Source: a virus | Strand: one strand, 5' to 3' | Virus record (IMG/VR): IMGVR_UViG_3300028384_001185 | Coordinates: 1 to 31,253 of that record | Length of the DNA stretch: 31,253 nucleotides | Shown: in pieces, positions 14,289 to 21,738 of the stretch | How positions within the stretch are numbered: position 1 is the first letter of the stretch | How the letters are laid out: each line of letters begins with the position of its first letter | Made by a program: the position numbers and the translations under genes | Notes under the pieces: model-generated | The model's input: the letters and a program-made list of their open reading frames with translations, nothing else | What the model was told of the DNA's origin: nothing | The model's database searches: none

Positions 14289-15562
14289 TATTGATCCTCA
14301 GGGTCGCCAAACGGATTAGTTTCTGAGAAGTCTAAGAAATCATCTGACTCATCGCTAAACTGGTCGTTTTGCTCGTTCTTCGATATATTATTTAATTCTT
14401 TTATACTTGTTACTTGTAAGCCTGTATTACCAGCGCCTCTCGATGTATTTATTATTCGACTACCATTACTTTCGCCAATTATAAAATTACTAAACTCGCC
14501 ATCATCTGCACCTACATGTGTTAGTCTTAGCTTACGACATGAATCACCATCAGAATCAAGCACGTAGTGTGTTACCTCGCCACGCATTTTTGTGCCATTT
14601 GACAGTGTTTGATAAATGTCATCGCCGATTCGATAATCACTATCAATAGTACTAGCAGCACCAAACGTGATGCCAACCTCTTGGCTATCTCCATACCCAC
14701 ATCCAGAATCGAGGAGTATGAGTGCACTTACTTCTCCTTTGGCAGAATCAATGAGTGCTTTACCTTTTGCAGTCTTATAATCCCAATGTTCTTCAACGAG
14801 TGGTGTAGAATCTTCGTATGTGTTTCCAGTTGAGTCGGGTACCCAATTAGACCAAGTATTGTCGTAAGTGAGTTTATTCTTTGCAATAACAAATTGAAAA
14901 TCATCTATATTACCAGTAAATGATTTGTTGATATCAGAATCGATTACATATTGACCTAGTACATTTTCTTTATGTTCTGGTGCTGTATAGCCTGAATCAT
15001 AGCCAAGTCTAATGATATCACCAGAATCAAAGAAATAAAAGTTTGGATTTGATACATAAGTACCAGCATATGCACCGTCTAAACCAATACGCAAGCTTGC
15101 AGAATTTAATGCAGTTTGATTTGTTTCTATTTTTGCAAAATGCCACTGATTAGCTTGTACAAATAAACTTTGTGTCGTACGTACCTGTACATTTTCTGTC
15201 TGAAATGCATCTTTGTTTGATGAATCAACACTGTAGGTTATCGCTAGGTTGTTATTGTTGTTTACGTATATCCTAAAGTTTTCATGCCAAGCAAGAGTAC
15301 AAGGCTCGAGTGAATCTAAATAAAACCAAAAGGATTGCATAGCAAATTGGTTTGTACCTGCTGCGCTATCAGTTATTTCTTTTAGTGTAGTGAGGTCGTT
15401 TGAGTCATGCTTTAGAGAACCACAGCCAAACTTAAAAACGCTCGAGTCTATCTCACCACCATAACGACCACTATCGAATTCTGGTGGGTCAATAAAGACT
15501 TGAGGCTGCGAAGTATAATACGTTCCGCTATCTAAAATTTGTAAACCGTAAACTTTTCTCAT
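14288..15562 (-). CDS. 424-aa LamG-like virion protein coupled to gp14, with a gp14-like tail end
   Basis: Residues 1-30 (LQILDSGTYYTSQPQVFIDP) and about 268-300 (VSALILLDSGCGYGDSQEVG) each contain a G-Y-x-S-x-P-type turn common in marine phage structural proteins. Residues about 40-245 look like a concanavalin/laminin-G sandwich: SVFKFGCGSLKHDSNDL, SFWFYLDSLEPCTLAWHENF, WHFAKIETNQ, LRIGLDGAYAGTY, FTGNIDDFQFVIAK. The last 15 residues (FLDFSETNPFGDPEDQ) resemble the FESSPFDNDFMD end of T4 gp14. The start overlaps the gp14 stop (TGATG). I infer an expansion of gp14 into two coupled chains: a neck-attached sugar-binding module carrying the old gp14 end. Asp-Ser occurs 18 times. Confidence 0.82.
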   Translation of the reverse strand: MRKVYGLQILDSGTYYTSQPQVFIDPPEFDSGRYGGEIDSSVFKFGCGSLKHDSNDLTTLKEITDSAAGTNQFAMQSFWFYLDSLEPCTLAWHENFRIYVNNNNNLAITYSVDSSNKDAFQTENVQVRTTQSLFVQANQWHFAKIETNQTALNSASLRIGLDGAYAGTYVSNPNFYFFDSGDIIRLGYDSGYTAPEHKENVLGQYVIDSDINKSFTGNIDDFQFVIAKNKLTYDNTWSNWVPDSTGNTYEDSTPLVEEHWDYKTAKGKALIDSAKGEVSALILLDSGCGYGDSQEVGITFGAASTIDSDYRIGDDIYQTLSNGTKMRGEVTHYVLDSDGDSCRKLRLTHVGADDGEFSNFIIGESNGSRIINTSRGAGNTGLQVTSIKELNNISKNEQNDQFSDESDDFLDFSETNPFGDPEDQ

Positions 15563-16206
15563 CAGATATACCCATTATTTACATAACCAGGCTTAACATA
15601 GTTTTTCCCGGTTGTTAAGAGCACTTTGCCTCTTGCACGCTTTGGTGCTTTCAGACACAGTTCATATTGATATGTGTCGATACGTTCTACATCATCGATC
15701 TCAGTGACACCAGTATCGAAATCTTCTCCTGTATATTCGAACAACTGACAACGTAGTTTGAATGTAGGTATATCTTCTATTTGATAGAATGGCTGCTCAT
15801 GCTCTACATGCATGATTTGGAACATTTTCTTTGTCAAAGGTAAATATATCACGTCACCTTCAACTGGTCTATCAGTCAATAACTCATTATCGTATCGTGC
15901 AACCTGTGCAGCCCAACGACGTCGTGAGACTATAAACGTAGCTTCGTCTCTGATCTCTACACCAAACCGTGTAAAGAGATCACCTTCTCCGTCAAAACCT
16001 TCTACATTTTCAATATACATCTCTACCTTATAAGACGAGTTGAAGCTCGACTCAGGATCAGCACCAAATACATTATCGTAATTGACGAGATCTCGTGGTA
16101 TGTAGTACACATCTTGACCATAGATCTGCATAGCCTCAATAACGAGGTTTTCATACAGCTCCATCTCAGATCTGACTTTAGGTGTAAAGTAGAAGTTTCT
16201 CGCCAT
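15562..16206 (-). CDS. 14: Neck protein gp14 (N-terminal part of the family)
   Basis: Forms the lower neck ring with gp13, where the tail attaches. The 214 residues match the body of T4 gp14: ENLVIEAMQIYGQDVYYIPR (T4: AESIQMRGVECYYVPREYV), VFGADPESSFNSSYKVEMYI, EGFDGEGDLFTRFGVEIRDE, EGDVIYLPLTKKMFQIMHVE, QPFYQIEDIPTFKLRCQLFEY and TGEDFDTGV. The end differs: after about residue 180 it becomes basic and stops at VNNGYI, without the Phe-rich acidic tail of the family. That tail appears at the end of the next gene. The ATG at 16206 uses a TAGGAT formed over the gp13 stop codon. Confidence 0.92.
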   Translation of the reverse strand: MARNFYFTPKVRSEMELYENLVIEAMQIYGQDVYYIPRDLVNYDNVFGADPESSFNSSYKVEMYIENVEGFDGEGDLFTRFGVEIRDEATFIVSRRRWAAQVARYDNELLTDRPVEGDVIYLPLTKKMFQIMHVEHEQPFYQIEDIPTFKLRCQLFEYTGEDFDTGVTEIDDVERIDTYQYELCLKAPKRARGKVLLTTGKNYVKPGYVNNGYI

Positions 16207-16207
16207 G

Positions 16208-16960
16208 TTATCCTACCATGAGAGGTGGAGGGAATGAGAAATCTTCGTGGATCCTTTCTTTCAGCCGCTCTATCTCTGCTGTAGCATCATCAAACATTTG
16301 TCTACCGTTAAATGTTACACCACCTGGAAGTTGAACACCTTCAAACTTAAGTAGGTTTGTACCCCATTGTTGTTTGATCAACTGTGTCGAATACTCTTTT
16401 AGCCACCAATCATTCCATATTGAGGTATTCGTTGTGTCTACAGTTTGATAAACGTCAAGTATGATATATTCGTTTATCTGTAAATCACCATCTTGGAAAT
16501 CACCGTGTATGTATAATCTATCTTCATGTCTCGACCACTGTATTTGTGGTAAACCATTGAGCTTCATATCGAGAAGAGAAAGATATTGCTGCATCTGTTC
16601 ATAATAAGCCAAATCACCAGCGAAGTTCTGTAAATCGGCAATATCATTTAGCATCATTTGATATTTGATATCAAAGAAGTTTGTAGAAGTACCAAAAGCA
16701 GAAGATATTGGAAACATCTTATTTACGAATAAGATATTTGTAGGTATCGGTATATACTCGTTAGTGATGTCTGCTTGTGTAATCTGATGTTTGTAGAATG
16801 TACGTACAGTCGCATCGAAGTGATACTCTTGCCAGTATTGCAGAGCTTCATCGATACGATCTTCTATTTGGTCTTCATCGACATTGATCTCGAGAACTGG
16901 ATCACCGAGTTTCCTCTTACAATAATCGATCAGATCTTGCCTACTAGCTGGAGGTGCCAT
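16208..16960 (-). CDS. 13: Neck protein gp13
   Basis: Head-completion neck protein that binds under the portal. 250 residues (T4: 309). It opens with ASRQDLIDYCKRKLGDPVLE and INVDEDQIEDRIDEALQYWQ, the typical N-terminal helices, followed by EYIPIPTNILFVNKMFPI, then a helical and aromatic middle (YQMMLNDIADLQNFAGDLAY, QIQWSRHEDRLYIHGDF) and a final DWWLKEYSTQLIKQQWGTNL with FEGVQLPGGVTFNGRQMFDD. The ATG at 16960 lies eight bases after the second copy of a 13-bp tandem repeat that contains the Shine-Dalgarno GGAG. A consensus late promoter precedes it by 40 bases, so it heads the neck-to-terminase transcript. Confidence 0.95.
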   Translation of the reverse strand: MAPPASRQDLIDYCKRKLGDPVLEINVDEDQIEDRIDEALQYWQEYHFDATVRTFYKHQITQADITNEYIPIPTNILFVNKMFPISSAFGTSTNFFDIKYQMMLNDIADLQNFAGDLAYYEQMQQYLSLLDMKLNGLPQIQWSRHEDRLYIHGDFQDGDLQINEYIILDVYQTVDTTNTSIWNDWWLKEYSTQLIKQQWGTNLLKFEGVQLPGGVTFNGRQMFDDATAEIERLKERIHEDFSFPPPLMVG

Positions 16961-16964
16961 ATAT

Positions 16965-16990
16965 AGTCTCCGATGTTAGTCTCCGATGTT
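16965..16990 (-). repeat. 13-bp perfect tandem repeat carrying a duplicated Shine-Dalgarno
   Basis: Two adjacent copies of AACATCGGAGACT (minus strand), at 16978-16990 and 16965-16977. Each contains GGAG; the copy nearest gene 13 puts it at normal distance from the ATG at 16960. The whole repeat lies within the predicted leader. Confidence 0.93.
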
Positions 16991-17005
16991 AAAATTATCT
17001 GAGAC

Positions 17006-17013
17006 TATTTATA
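17006..17013 (-). promoter_or_regulatory. T4-type late promoter TATAAATA before gene 13
   Basis: A perfect octamer in the 80-base gap between the 434-aa gene and gene 13. Predicted +1 is near 17000, giving a leader of about 40 bases that contains the tandem repeat. I see no hairpin terminator in the gap. Confidence 0.85.
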
Positions 17014-17040
17014 TGTTTTTTGAATTGAACTAGTTACTCT

Positions 17041-18345
17041 CTAGAAAGTTAACGTGTTAAATTCATCGGTTGGATCTATCATTTGAATAGAGACAGTACC
17101 AGAAGATGATTGTCTATTATTAATACTACCGCCGAGATATGTTGGAGCAGAGGCACTTGTGTTACTTGTTACATGAATCCAAGTGTTTGCTCCGGTACCA
17201 GGACTTGTTCCGTTAGATTTGACCCATATCTTTGATCCTGCTGTCGGGCTATAACGATACGCAACATAAAAATTGTTTAATCCACCAAACGCACTACCAC
17301 CATTTGTAGTTTTTGTTCCAGGATTCGAACCAGAAGTAGTCACACCACTAGCATTATCTCCATTACGACTGTTCAGTGCTACATATTCCAATAAGGTATC
17401 ACTTCCGTCATACACTCTAAAGCCGCCGGTGCCTCTATGATTTGAATTTCCGCTAAGTCCCTTAAACCAATATATTGCTAAGAATTCACCATCTGGCAAT
17501 GCCATTGTTTTAGGTTGGACTAGCATACCATCAAATAGTTTTGAGTGTGTAGTCATATTCCACTGATAAGCACTAGCATCATAATTCGTAGAGAAGGTGC
17601 CACCGTCGCCGTACGCATCTGTCATTGTAACTGTGGCATTCTGCCATGCGGTGCCTTGTGTTTCAGGTTTGACCACTCCACCCGCTAATCCAATGTAGTT
17701 AATTGTTGCATCTTTTGATAGAATGTTAATACCATCAGTTGCTTTAAATGTATATGTAAATACTCCACCAGCAGAATCATTATGCAATCCAGCTGCAACA
17801 TTATTCCATACTGTTTGTGCAGAGTTTGGTGTAAAGGTAACAGTTCCAGCATCTGAATCTACTATTATGCTTTGCATAAGTGGACCAGCAGAATCTGCAG
17901 CAGTACCCAGATATCTAATTGGTATACCTTCTGAGTCAGCAGCTTCTATAGTGACGACTAAAGGTGTTGCACTATCATCAATTGAATAAGATGCAGCAGG
18001 TTCACCACTATCTGTCCATGTTGGTGTATTGTTAACAATCGTAGCCGAATACCATCCATTACCATTATAAACATACATACGATTATTTGAGTTTACAAAT
18101 GCCATACTTCCTGTATCCGCAGTAGATAAAGGAAGACTTCCAATAGAATCATAGACAGTAAGAGAACCGCCCTCTCCAGTTCGAGATTGTACATGATCCG
18201 AATCAATATGGCTTTGTACATATGATGCATCTATAAGAGTTGTTGCAGCCGCAGAGTCTAATGATCTATGCAGCAAAGGTAGCTTGTTCGTATTCCTTTT
18301 GCCTGTCTTTGACAATATGATCGATATGTCTCTTGCTCTACCCAT
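17041..18345 (-). CDS. 434-aa fibre-like protein with GWY module and cadherin-like domain
   Basis: Probable tail- or neck-attached adhesion protein, last of three related neighbours. The basic N-terminus MGRARDISIILSKTGKRN is of a type seen at phage fibre attachment ends. It is followed by DSAAATTLIDASYVQSHIDS repeats, then the shared module VYDSIGSLPLSTADTG ... NGNGWYSATIV at about 65-105, then a cadherin/Ig-like domain at about 110-220 (VVTIEAADSEGIPIRYLG ... TVTFTPNS ... YTFKATDGINI), and a C-terminal beta sandwich (about 230-434, FLAIYWFKGLSG, GGFRVYDGSDTLLEYVAL). The ATG at 18345 has AAAGGA and AAGG upstream and a possible late promoter 13 bases before it. Receptor binding is inference. 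Confidence 0.85.
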   Translation of the reverse strand: MGRARDISIILSKTGKRNTNKLPLLHRSLDSAAATTLIDASYVQSHIDSDHVQSRTGEGGSLTVYDSIGSLPLSTADTGSMAFVNSNNRMYVYNGNGWYSATIVNNTPTWTDSGEPAASYSIDDSATPLVVTIEAADSEGIPIRYLGTAADSAGPLMQSIIVDSDAGTVTFTPNSAQTVWNNVAAGLHNDSAGGVFTYTFKATDGINILSKDATINYIGLAGGVVKPETQGTAWQNATVTMTDAYGDGGTFSTNYDASAYQWNMTTHSKLFDGMLVQPKTMALPDGEFLAIYWFKGLSGNSNHRGTGGFRVYDGSDTLLEYVALNSRNGDNASGVTTSGSNPGTKTTNGGSAFGGLNNFYVAYRYSPTAGSKIWVKSNGTSPGTGANTWIHVTSNTSASAPTYLGGSINNRQSSSGTVSIQMIDPTDEFNTLTF

Positions 18346-18363
18346 TACCTTTTCCTTTATCCC

Positions 18364-18371
18364 TATTTATT
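18364..18371 (-). promoter_or_regulatory. Possible late promoter AATAAATA before the 434-aa gene
   Basis: One mismatch from TATAAATA, directly after the TAA (18370-18372) that would end the upstream protein if its frame is corrected. Predicted +1 near 18358 leaves a 13-base leader holding the Shine-Dalgarno AAAGGA. Confidence 0.6.
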
Positions 18372-19471
18372 ATACTAGGACTTTCGCTTCCCAGAGTAAA
18401 TTACTAGTATTTGCAGTTTCTGCATATAATCTAACTATTTGAAAATCAGGTGAAGATGCCTGATCACTAGCACCATTTACACCTGCAGTTCCTCTCAGGA
18501 TTTGATGATGAACCAGAATAGTTATGATAGTGTTGACCAGCGAAGAATGTACCAGTGCCGTCATCAACTGGAATACTGCTAACACTTGCACCCGTAATAC
18601 CATTCGAATTATTATAGATAAATGTCCCAAATGAAAGTGAATTTTCTACCATTTTTGCGACATATACACAATCTGTGCCACTCCCTCCTGATCCGCTATC
18701 CCATAATGTCAAATAGATAGGGTGCGGGTAATTTTGAGAAGTGAAGAGATACGCTGAACTGGCAGAAATAGCGCTATCGAGTGCTTGATGTAATGCTTCT
18801 ATTGTTGACCACGATTCATCTTGAGCAAATTCAATTTGAGGTCTAGTATCTCCCATTTGAGGTTGTGTCCAAATATGGTATGTACTAAAAGTATAAACAG
18901 TATCGGCAACTGGTGGAGGAGGAGCATACACGACATTAAAGTCTTTTGTAATGGTACTAATATTTACACCATCGTTTACTGTAAATGCAATTTGAAATGA
19001 ATTTACATCAGCATCTGAATCCATTTGTAGATTAAAGACATTTGACCCACCAGAATCATGATTTATGCGTACATCAGTCGATGCGCTACTCGGTATGAGA
19101 GTATGACTATAAGTGAATATCTTTGGATTATCATCTGAGTCAGAAGCGATGACAGTCATATTAAAGCTGTCAGCAGTCAACGAATATTTGTCTACGTCTG
19201 GTGCAGAATCATATCCTTCGATAGAATCAATTGCAGGAGACAAGTTAGCCGTAGCTACGTTATACCATCCTTGTCCTTCTCGTACGTAAAGTCTTCCTGT
19301 ACTATTTACATACGCCTTTCTACCAGTTTCCCCCGTAAATGGCATGCTATCTAAAGTATCATAGTAATCGAAAGCCTTTGTCTGTCCTATATTGATTACT
19401 TCACTTGAATCAAATCCAGTACCGCCATATCCACCTTCTTGTATTCTTCTTAGCTTACTCAATAAAGGCAT
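18370..19471 (-). pseudogene. Fibre-like paralogue with a +1 frame break (334 aa as read, about 366 aa if joined)
   Basis: As read, the frame from ATG 19471 stops at 18467 with an odd Cys-rich end (ERNCRCKWC). The +1 frame continues with GTAGVNGASDQASSPDFQIV then RLYAETANTSNLLWEAKVLV and stops at 18370, just before the next gene's promoter. The switch lies in NPE/GTAG, at CCTGAGAGGAACT near 18485-18500; removing one base joins them. Domains: DSSEVINI element and YDTLDSMPFTGETG ... GQGWYNVATA module (about 20-80), a cadherin-like domain (about 85-190), a PPPP linker, then a C-terminal adhesion domain. The start overlaps the previous stop as TAATG. I class it as disrupted, but recoding or a sequence error would make it a working gene. 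Confidence 0.75.
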
Positions 19472-21738
19472 TATATAACTCCTGTATATTTTTCATGATC
19501 AGTGACAATAATCGAACCTCGCATGGAACTGTGAAACTGGCAATTATAATAATATGTACCACTAAATTTTGGATTCCAAGTGATTACACCATCTTCAGTA
19601 CCATTATTTTCGATATCATCAATAGTACTTCCAGTTCCTGTTGATTGTGTAGTTCTAATCCAGAATGGGTGACCTCCAGCATTTACACGAATCCTTACGA
19701 GATCACCAGTATTAACACGTATAGTTGCGTTATCGGTTAAATCAGATACAGTTTCATAGTCTACACTATTAGCCGATCTCATTTTTCCAGTAAAGTTATA
19801 CGAGACATTAGCATTATTTACTGCATATAGATTGATATTAGCTTTATCGAAAGGATGAGTCCTGAATAAATGAATATCTCCACGATTTACTTGTGTACCA
19901 GAACCACCATATGTAGTATCAGAATCTACGTATCTAGCACCAATCACCACAGATTTGCCATCGGCTGTTGTTTCGATATTATCACCAAAACCAATAGTTG
20001 TGCCTGCATCGATGCCTGATGGATTTCTCGATAATTCACTAATCTTTTCGAATCCATCTCCAACTCTATTATAAACCATTACAACTTCACGATGATATCC
20101 AGTACCAAAGTAATGGTCTGAATCGACTACATCTTCGACAAATAAGACATTGCCATCACGCGAAAGTGTAAGTGTATTACCGAAACGAATGGTTGGGTCA
20201 CCGGGTATATTACCTTGACCATCGATCCTTTGAGTTAATTCCCAAGAATCTGCACCGTCATACTTAAATACAAACACTGCACCTTGGTTACTATCAGGAT
20301 CTGATAATCCTGCCGCTGCTTTTTCCCTACTTTTTGTATATCTGGGTGCACCAACAACAAGTGTTTCGAAAGCAGAATCAATGGCTATAGCACCGGCATA
20401 TCCTGTGATAGTATTGTCGACTGCGGATCTTAATCTAATCTCTTCTGGTATAGGAACTATTGAGTGTTGAGACCATTTTTCTCCGGTTCTCTCCCAAACT
20501 TCATATTGGTATGTTTTAATTGCAGACCAACCTGCTGGTTCTGACCAATCACTTTCAAAGTATCCAACACTATCTCCATACCATAATACTTTTTTGCCGT
20601 CTTTGCTCAAAGCATGTGTTACACTTACATTGCTCGGTGTGAAGATTTCACGTTGTTTAGTCCATGTATTTGATGATCTCGTATAGACAGATATATCACC
20701 AGAATCTTCATCAGTTGCGGCTGCTAACATATAGTCATACGATCCTGAGTTAATATGTATCCTTCCTGGTATATTAGCATTAGCTGCTAAACCTCGTACC
20801 TCGTTTCTTTCTATAAACTCACCACCTACAGAGTCTCTATTAAGATAAATAAATCTTCCTTGTTCTGTGAGATTGGCTGTAAAGTTGCCTTCATTTAATA
20901 CAAGGTGTAAGCCATCATCACTTATTCTATTATAACTTCCGGTGCCCCAAACTGTATTGGTGTTCGTCCACATATTTTGTATTAAATCATAACTTCCTGT
21001 ACTATCGTTTTTTGTCCATGTAAGTAATGCTCCAGGAGCTATGAACATATTATTAAATCTTCTCACATAAAAACTAGTAATACACTTGCCGTCAGGAGTT
21101 ATATTGATACCGTACTGACCACCTAATTCATCATTAGCTCCATGATCTGGCCCTTTATTAAATTCAAGCTGATATGAATTACGCCAATCGTTGCTATCAT
21201 TAAAGTGAGAAAAGTTGATAGTCTCTGATAAAGTAGCAAAGCTGATACCATCACTCACCTTGAAAGTTACTAAGCTTGAGTCTACAGTTGCTAAGCTACT
21301 GTCTAGAGGAGTAAATGTGAAGATAGAAGAATCTTGTGTAAACGTCGCAAGGTTTCTTAAGTTTCCATCAGATTCAAGACTATACTGTAACGGGTTCGAA
21401 TCAGCATCAGTGGCTATTAACTGTATTATGGTACTATTTTCAAGCTTTGATAAGAGTGTATTCCTTGAAGGCGTAGTGTCAATACCACTTAAGGACGATG
21501 CTGTTGGAGCAGACCGCGTAAGAGTTGTAGAATACCAGTCTTCACCATCATATAAAAAGTAGAGATTACTATCAAGTATATAAGCTTGTGTCCCTGAATC
21601 TGCCGAGCTTGGAAGTGCACCATGAGAATCATATGATTTAATTCCAATAGAATTTGATATCTGAGTAATCGCCGCAGAGTCAAACCCATTACCACCATAG
21701 ACACTAGCTTTAGTTAGTCTAATTGAACTTAGCTTCAT
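19471..21738 (-). CDS. 755-aa adhesion protein: GWY module, cadherin-like domain, FG-GAP-like propeller, cupredoxin
   Basis: Probably a receptor-binding or virion surface protein. Order: residues 1-75, an N-terminal element with GGNGFDSAAITQIS and the shared YDSHGALPSSADSG ... GEDWYSTTL module; about 75-180, a cadherin-like domain (IIQLIATDADSNPLQYSL ... VTFKVSDGISFATLSETI); about 190-635, blade-like repeats, the last ones matching FG-GAP/integrin-alpha propeller pattern (ETLVVGAPRY, FGNTLTLSRDGNVLFVED, IGFGDNIETTADGKSVVIGA, RGDIHLF); about 650-747, a cupredoxin-like domain with His690, Cys733, His736 and Met739. The start overlaps the upstream stop as ATGA. Nothing like it is in T4. The propeller call rests on motif spacing only. 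Confidence 0.87.
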   Translation of the reverse strand: MKLSSIRLTKASVYGGNGFDSAAITQISNSIGIKSYDSHGALPSSADSGTQAYILDSNLYFLYDGEDWYSTTLTRSAPTASSLSGIDTTPSRNTLLSKLENSTIIQLIATDADSNPLQYSLESDGNLRNLATFTQDSSIFTFTPLDSSLATVDSSLVTFKVSDGISFATLSETINFSHFNDSNDWRNSYQLEFNKGPDHGANDELGGQYGINITPDGKCITSFYVRRFNNMFIAPGALLTWTKNDSTGSYDLIQNMWTNTNTVWGTGSYNRISDDGLHLVLNEGNFTANLTEQGRFIYLNRDSVGGEFIERNEVRGLAANANIPGRIHINSGSYDYMLAAATDEDSGDISVYTRSSNTWTKQREIFTPSNVSVTHALSKDGKKVLWYGDSVGYFESDWSEPAGWSAIKTYQYEVWERTGEKWSQHSIVPIPEEIRLRSAVDNTITGYAGAIAIDSAFETLVVGAPRYTKSREKAAAGLSDPDSNQGAVFVFKYDGADSWELTQRIDGQGNIPGDPTIRFGNTLTLSRDGNVLFVEDVVDSDHYFGTGYHREVVMVYNRVGDGFEKISELSRNPSGIDAGTTIGFGDNIETTADGKSVVIGARYVDSDTTYGGSGTQVNRGDIHLFRTHPFDKANINLYAVNNANVSYNFTGKMRSANSVDYETVSDLTDNATIRVNTGDLVRIRVNAGGHPFWIRTTQSTGTGSTIDDIENNGTEDGVITWNPKFSGTYYYNCQFHSSMRGSIIVTDHEKYTGVI
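19522..19780 (-). other. Cupredoxin-like domain in the 755-aa protein
   Basis: AGGHPFWIR gives His690 (codon 19671-19669); YYYNCQFHSSMRGSI gives Cys733 (19542-19540), His736 and Met739, spacing C-x2-H-x2-M. His to Cys is 43 residues. The HSSMRG loop is identical to that in the 515-aa protein 18 kb away. Confidence 0.7.

Noticed and set aside
14446-14453. AATAAATA late-promoter-like octamer upstream of gene 15
   Set aside because: It is inside the 424-aa coding region, 158 bases before the gp15 start, with a mismatch; too weak to call.
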